From: Hirudo medicinalis
Taxonomy: Eukaryota; Annelida; Clitellata; Hirudinida; Hirudinidae
Length of the DNA: 21,422 nucleotides
Assembly: GCA_011800805.1 (NCBI GenBank)
Contig: MPNW01000951.1
Coordinates: forward strand, 1-21,422
Direction: 5' to 3'
Part shown: piece after piece, positions 18,614-21,422 of the stretch
How the letters are laid out: every line of letters begins with the position of its first letter
How positions within the stretch are numbered: position 1 is the stretch's first letter
Made by a program: the position numbers and the translations under genes
The notes under the pieces: model-generated
What the model was told of the DNA's origin: nothing
Databases searched by the model: none
What the model saw: the letters and a program-made list of their open reading frames with translations, nothing else

Positions 18614-20892
18614 ATGGCCACTAAGGAGAAAAAACTATACGTAGTCAAAAGAGGTTTTTTTTCTTTCAACGTGTTCTGATGATTTGTGCGATCGCATTTC
18701 TGCATGAACAAAACATGGAAAACGCTTCAACCTTTTACATGGAAATATCAGTTTTTTTGCCCTCCTTCTCGTCAATAAAGAATTTTCTCATTATCTGACC
18801 ATATTTTTTTGGATTGATGTCAATAATTTATTTCATGGTTGATTCGTTAATGATATGTTTAACAGACTGCAGTCGTGAAGATGTGCACTTCGATAAAATA
18901 GTGACGAGGATCGAGAAGTTATGTTACAATTTGAACTCGGATTTCATTGATCCCGTGAGTGTCAATATTTTTTAAACTCTGCTGAATCTGATTTTTCACA
19001 TTGAGACATTACAAGGCTATTGAGAATTACAACAACCTTCAAACAATCATGATGATGATGATGATGATGAAAACGACAATGCCTAATAATTTTCACAAAA
19101 TCAAAACAGGTTGAGGTTGCCATGAAGGTGATCAAGGGCTTGTACCCAGGCGTGAAAACGATGGAGTTGGATAATTTTGCAGCAGAGACGTGCGCCACTC
19201 TGGCTGCAAAACATCCTGATTATGAAACCCTTGCTGCAAGGATTGCCGTCTCAAACCTTCATAAGGGAACAAAGTCACTTTTTTCTGGCAAGAATCATTT
19301 TTATTTTCATTTAGAAGAGTTTATATCAACATCGTCACATAAAATCCATGCTTGATCATGCATAGGCCGTCTTTAACTAGCGACACCTTACAGTTTCATG
19401 ACCAAATCACCTTGCATTATTGGAATCAGTCGAGTGCAAATTGAATGTTTTTAATGTATTTATAATATGCTAATGTCAGCTTAAATTCTATGATTTAAAA
19501 AATTTTTTTTAATAACGAAACAGATGTCATCAGTGACTTGTACCACTACATCAACCCCAAGAAAGGGACTGTGTCCCCTAAGGTCTCCACTGAAACATAC
19601 CAGGTGGTCATGGACAACGCTGACAGGTTGAATGGTGCCATTGTGTCTGAGAGGGACTACGGCTACTCTTACTTTGGGTTCAAGGTTATGTTTGGTGCAC
19701 TGAGGATGATATTAATTTAATTATTTAATTTGATTAAATTAAATTATTTAATTGTGGTTCTGTGGCGATATTTGTTGTTTTGCTTAATTATTATTCAGTT
19801 CTATTTATTTCTGAGATGTGTCGTTTAAAGTCGATTGCATCGTTAATTAGAAGAAATAAATTTAATTCCTGGTTATCGTGTCTTAGCTGCTACCCATGCC
19901 TAACCCTGTCATTCGGTGCGGGTTGGCCGAATGGGTTACGTTCCTGCATACGACGGTAATGGCAACAGTCGTAATGTGTCGTGTTCGAAACCCAGCCTGC
20001 ACTGCCTCAAGCGCTGTTGGGAAGGAGCGCTATATAAATGGTTAACAAAAAGCGCCTCTGATGCTATGCATATGGCGCTATATAAATGAACTACATTTAC
20101 ATTTACATTACAGCTAAGTTTAAATCTTGCTAAAAGCTTAACATTTGCCGAGTCAGAACCTAAAACAATTCAAATCATCACATTAAAATGCTACCAAGAA
20201 CACTGCATCACTACGAAGTTTATTTAAAATGGATCCCTGCAGACCCTGGAAAGGTCCTACCTGTTGAAGATAAACGACAAACTGGTGGAAAGACCCCAGC
20301 ATCTGATCATGAGGGTGGCCATAGGGATACACGGTTCGGACGTGGAAGCCGCCCTAGAGGTGCGTTGTTGCGGTTCTCGGGACCGAGGTTTTGGGGTCTA
20401 TTGATTAGGGGTTTGTTTATGCGTTCGTGCGACGTTGATGATGACGGCTGATTTCGGATTTTGTCGAAAGGTGCGCTTCTTTGGCTTCTCTCGAGTTAAG
20501 CGACGAACGAGTGCTTTTATTCGAATTGTCATCATCTCTTTCTCTAAAACTTATTTCAATCACCATTTGTTAAAGACGTACAACCTCATGTCCGAGAAGT
20601 GGTTCACCCATGCCACCCCGACCCTCTTCAACGCCGGAACCACTCGTCCCCAGCTCTCCAGGTGACACGAACGATCGACGAAATTCCACCCGACCCACTC
20701 CAGGTAAATAGTAAAGTGAAACTGAAGCCACAACACGACTTTCCCTTCCAGCTGCTTCCTGTTGTCCATGAAAGAGGACAGCATCGTCGGAATCTACGAC
20801 ACCCTCAAGCAGTGTGCGCTCATCTCGAAAAGTGCCGGGGGCATCGGGCTGGCCGTCCACTGCATCAGGCTTCGGGGGCCTACATAGCCGGG
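18614..20892 (+). CDS. RRM1: RRM1, ribonucleotide reductase large subunit, exons 1-7, 3' partial
   Basis: Class I ribonucleotide reductase alpha subunit: reduces NDPs to dNDPs with the RRM2 subunit, in the cytosol. Exons: 18614-18653, 18866-18954, 19110-19287, 19524-19684, 20243-20359, 20576-20661, 20752-20892, phases consistent throughout. The ATP cone is intact at residues 8-100: [35 protein letters not shown] with D64 (equivalent to human D57, the dATP feedback residue). [62 protein letters not shown] and [13 protein letters not shown] follow. C225 corresponds to active-site C218 of human RRM1 (offset +7 from a longer N terminus). The last exon runs to [12 protein letters not shown] and AYIAG, but one base is missing at about 20868-20870, giving an apparent TAG; protein conservation argues for a sequence error. 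Intron 3 is GC-AG. The start has a fair context (GAAATGG). The rest of the gene lies to the right. Confidence 0.96.
19048..19070. repeat. (GAT)n microsatellite in RRM1 intron 2
   Basis: Seven GAT/ATG triplets in the 155-base intron 18955-19109, about 40 bases before the acceptor. Confidence 0.85.
19288..19523 (+). other. GC-AG intron 3 of RRM1
   Basis: The exon must end at TCTG (19287) and the next begin at ATGTC (19524), because [15 protein letters not shown] matches the conserved LFSDVMEDLYNYINP-type region with a split Asp codon. The intron therefore starts GCAAGA and ends AACAG. The nearest GT (in AAAGTCACT, 19272-19280) gives the wrong phase. Confidence 0.85.
19885..20113 (+). mobile_element. 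tRNA-derived SINE in RRM1 intron 4
   Basis: A box TGGCCGAATGG at 19924-19934 and B box GTTCGAAACCC at 19983-19993, 50 bases apart, i.e. an internal RNA polymerase III promoter. The tRNA-like part seems to start near GGTGCGG (19915-19921), with a rough partner CCTGCACTGCC after the B box; the long spacing between boxes suggests a class II (Ser/Leu-like) tRNA ancestor. The body carries two copies of GCGCTATATAAATG (20027-20040 and 20075-20088), a tail motif I know from invertebrate tRNA-SINEs, and ends in a short ACATTT repeat (20092-20109). The 5' limit is uncertain and no clear target-site duplication was found. It sits in the sense direction of RRM1. Confidence 0.8.
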
Positions 20893-21422
20893 GTACTTGT
20901 TTTAGTGATGTTGTTTGTCGAGACCTTATTCTGTAACGATTTATTACTACTAATTGTTGTCTTTTATTAAATTATTAAATGAGATGAGTACATAAATCAT
21001 TATCACTACCGTTATTATTGTTTATATGTATTTGTATTGTTTATATGTATTTGTATTGTTTATATGCATTTGTATTGTTTATATGCATTTGTATTGTTTA
21101 TATGCATTTGTATTGTTTACATGTTTATATATTGATTACGTGTACTTTTACTTAAACCATTTGTAAAAGTTATGACGCAATTAATAAACATTGCATCATG
21201 AATATGTTGTGATGATGTGTTGTTGTGATTGTCTAATTTATGCTAATGAGTGTTATATTAATACATCGCAGACATTAAGCTCGTTCTCAGCCAATATCAA
21301 TGGTTAGGATGTGACAATCTGACGACATTGCAATGTCTTTTGGTAATTGCGCAATAATTAGGCTGCAATTTTATTGTAATTAACCAACAATTAAGCAAAA
21401 TTAACGTGACAAAAACAGGATG
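20893..21422 (+). other. RRM1 intron 7, incomplete at window edge
   Basis: Begins with GTACTTG after the AYIAG codons. It holds a 19-bp tandem repeat and otherwise AT-rich DNA. The next exon, expected to start with the codon for the Thr of the AGTNG region, is not in the window. Confidence 0.7.
21016..21124. repeat. 19-bp tandem repeat, about 5.5 copies
   Basis: Unit TATTGTTTATATGCATTTG. The first two copies have GTATTTG where the next three have GCATTTG; the final copy is partial with TTTACATG. Copies at 21016, 21035, 21054, 21073, 21092 and a partial one at 21111. Confidence 0.93.

Noticed and set aside
19915..20003. A functional tRNA gene
   Set aside because: The acceptor stem pairs poorly, no clean anticodon arm can be drawn, and the sequence continues into a SINE body with a repeat tail.
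20188..20451. ORF of 87 codons as an independent gene
   Set aside because: It is out of frame over RRM1 exon 5; the RRM1 frame gives [10 protein letters not shown] and [12 protein letters not shown] with correct splice sites.
18614..20892. RRM1 as a pseudogene because of the in-frame TAG in exon 7
   Set aside because: All seven exons have correct splice phases and conserved residues, and a single extra base restores the conserved sequence through to a proper splice donor.
21416..21422. CAG|GATG at the right edge as the acceptor of RRM1 exon 8
   Set aside because: No pyrimidine tract precedes it and the next codon expected in phase 0 is Thr, not Asp.

Overview
This is a window of a metazoan nuclear genome. 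The genes have short exons split by AT-rich GT-AG introns, trinucleotide microsatellites are frequent, and the products (RFWD3, RRM1, a GT92 glycosyltransferase, TRIP12-type HECT ligases) are animal proteins. A lophotrochozoan such as a leech is my best guess for the host. That guess comes from general impression (AT-rich introns, GAT/TTA repeats), not from a diagnostic sequence.

Layout from left to right. (1) About 65-1611, plus strand: the 3' part of a family 92 glycosyltransferase gene (DUF23) with one clear intron and one unexplained frame switch. (2) 1612-3083: AT-rich intergenic DNA. (3) 3084-9477, minus strand: two intronless, tandem, full-length genes for HECT E3 ubiquitin ligases of the TRIP12/UFD4 type (947 and 943 aa). 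Both keep the catalytic cysteine and are much shorter than TRIP12. (4) 9704-10194, minus strand: a coding-looking terminal exon of an unidentified protein, with a good splice acceptor but no upstream exons that I can find. (5) 10815-17068, plus strand: a complete 14-exon RFWD3 gene (RING, coiled coil, WD40), which I could model exon by exon with consistent phases to 741 aa if one missing base is allowed in exon 10. (6) 17190-18613: intergenic DNA with a decayed non-LTR retrotransposon 3' end on the minus strand. (7) 18614 to the right edge, plus strand: the first seven exons of RRM1, the large subunit of ribonucleotide reductase, with a GC-AG intron and a tRNA-derived SINE in intron 4. The gene continues beyond the window.

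Three of the intact or near-intact genes encode ubiquitin ligases, but nothing in the sequence links them functionally. RFWD3 (RPA ubiquitination at stalled forks) and RRM1 (dNTP supply) both serve DNA replication and lie on the same strand. I treat this as probable coincidence.

The most useful observations are: the intronless HECT pair, with mosaic similarity that suggests gene conversion; several one-base indels in or beside short homopolymers inside otherwise well-conserved exons, which look more like assembly errors than gene death; the GC-AG intron in RRM1; a 29-bp triplication that starts exactly at a RFWD3 splice donor; and the orphan exon at 9704-10194. I did not find a CRISPR array, an operon or any obviously new multi-gene system.
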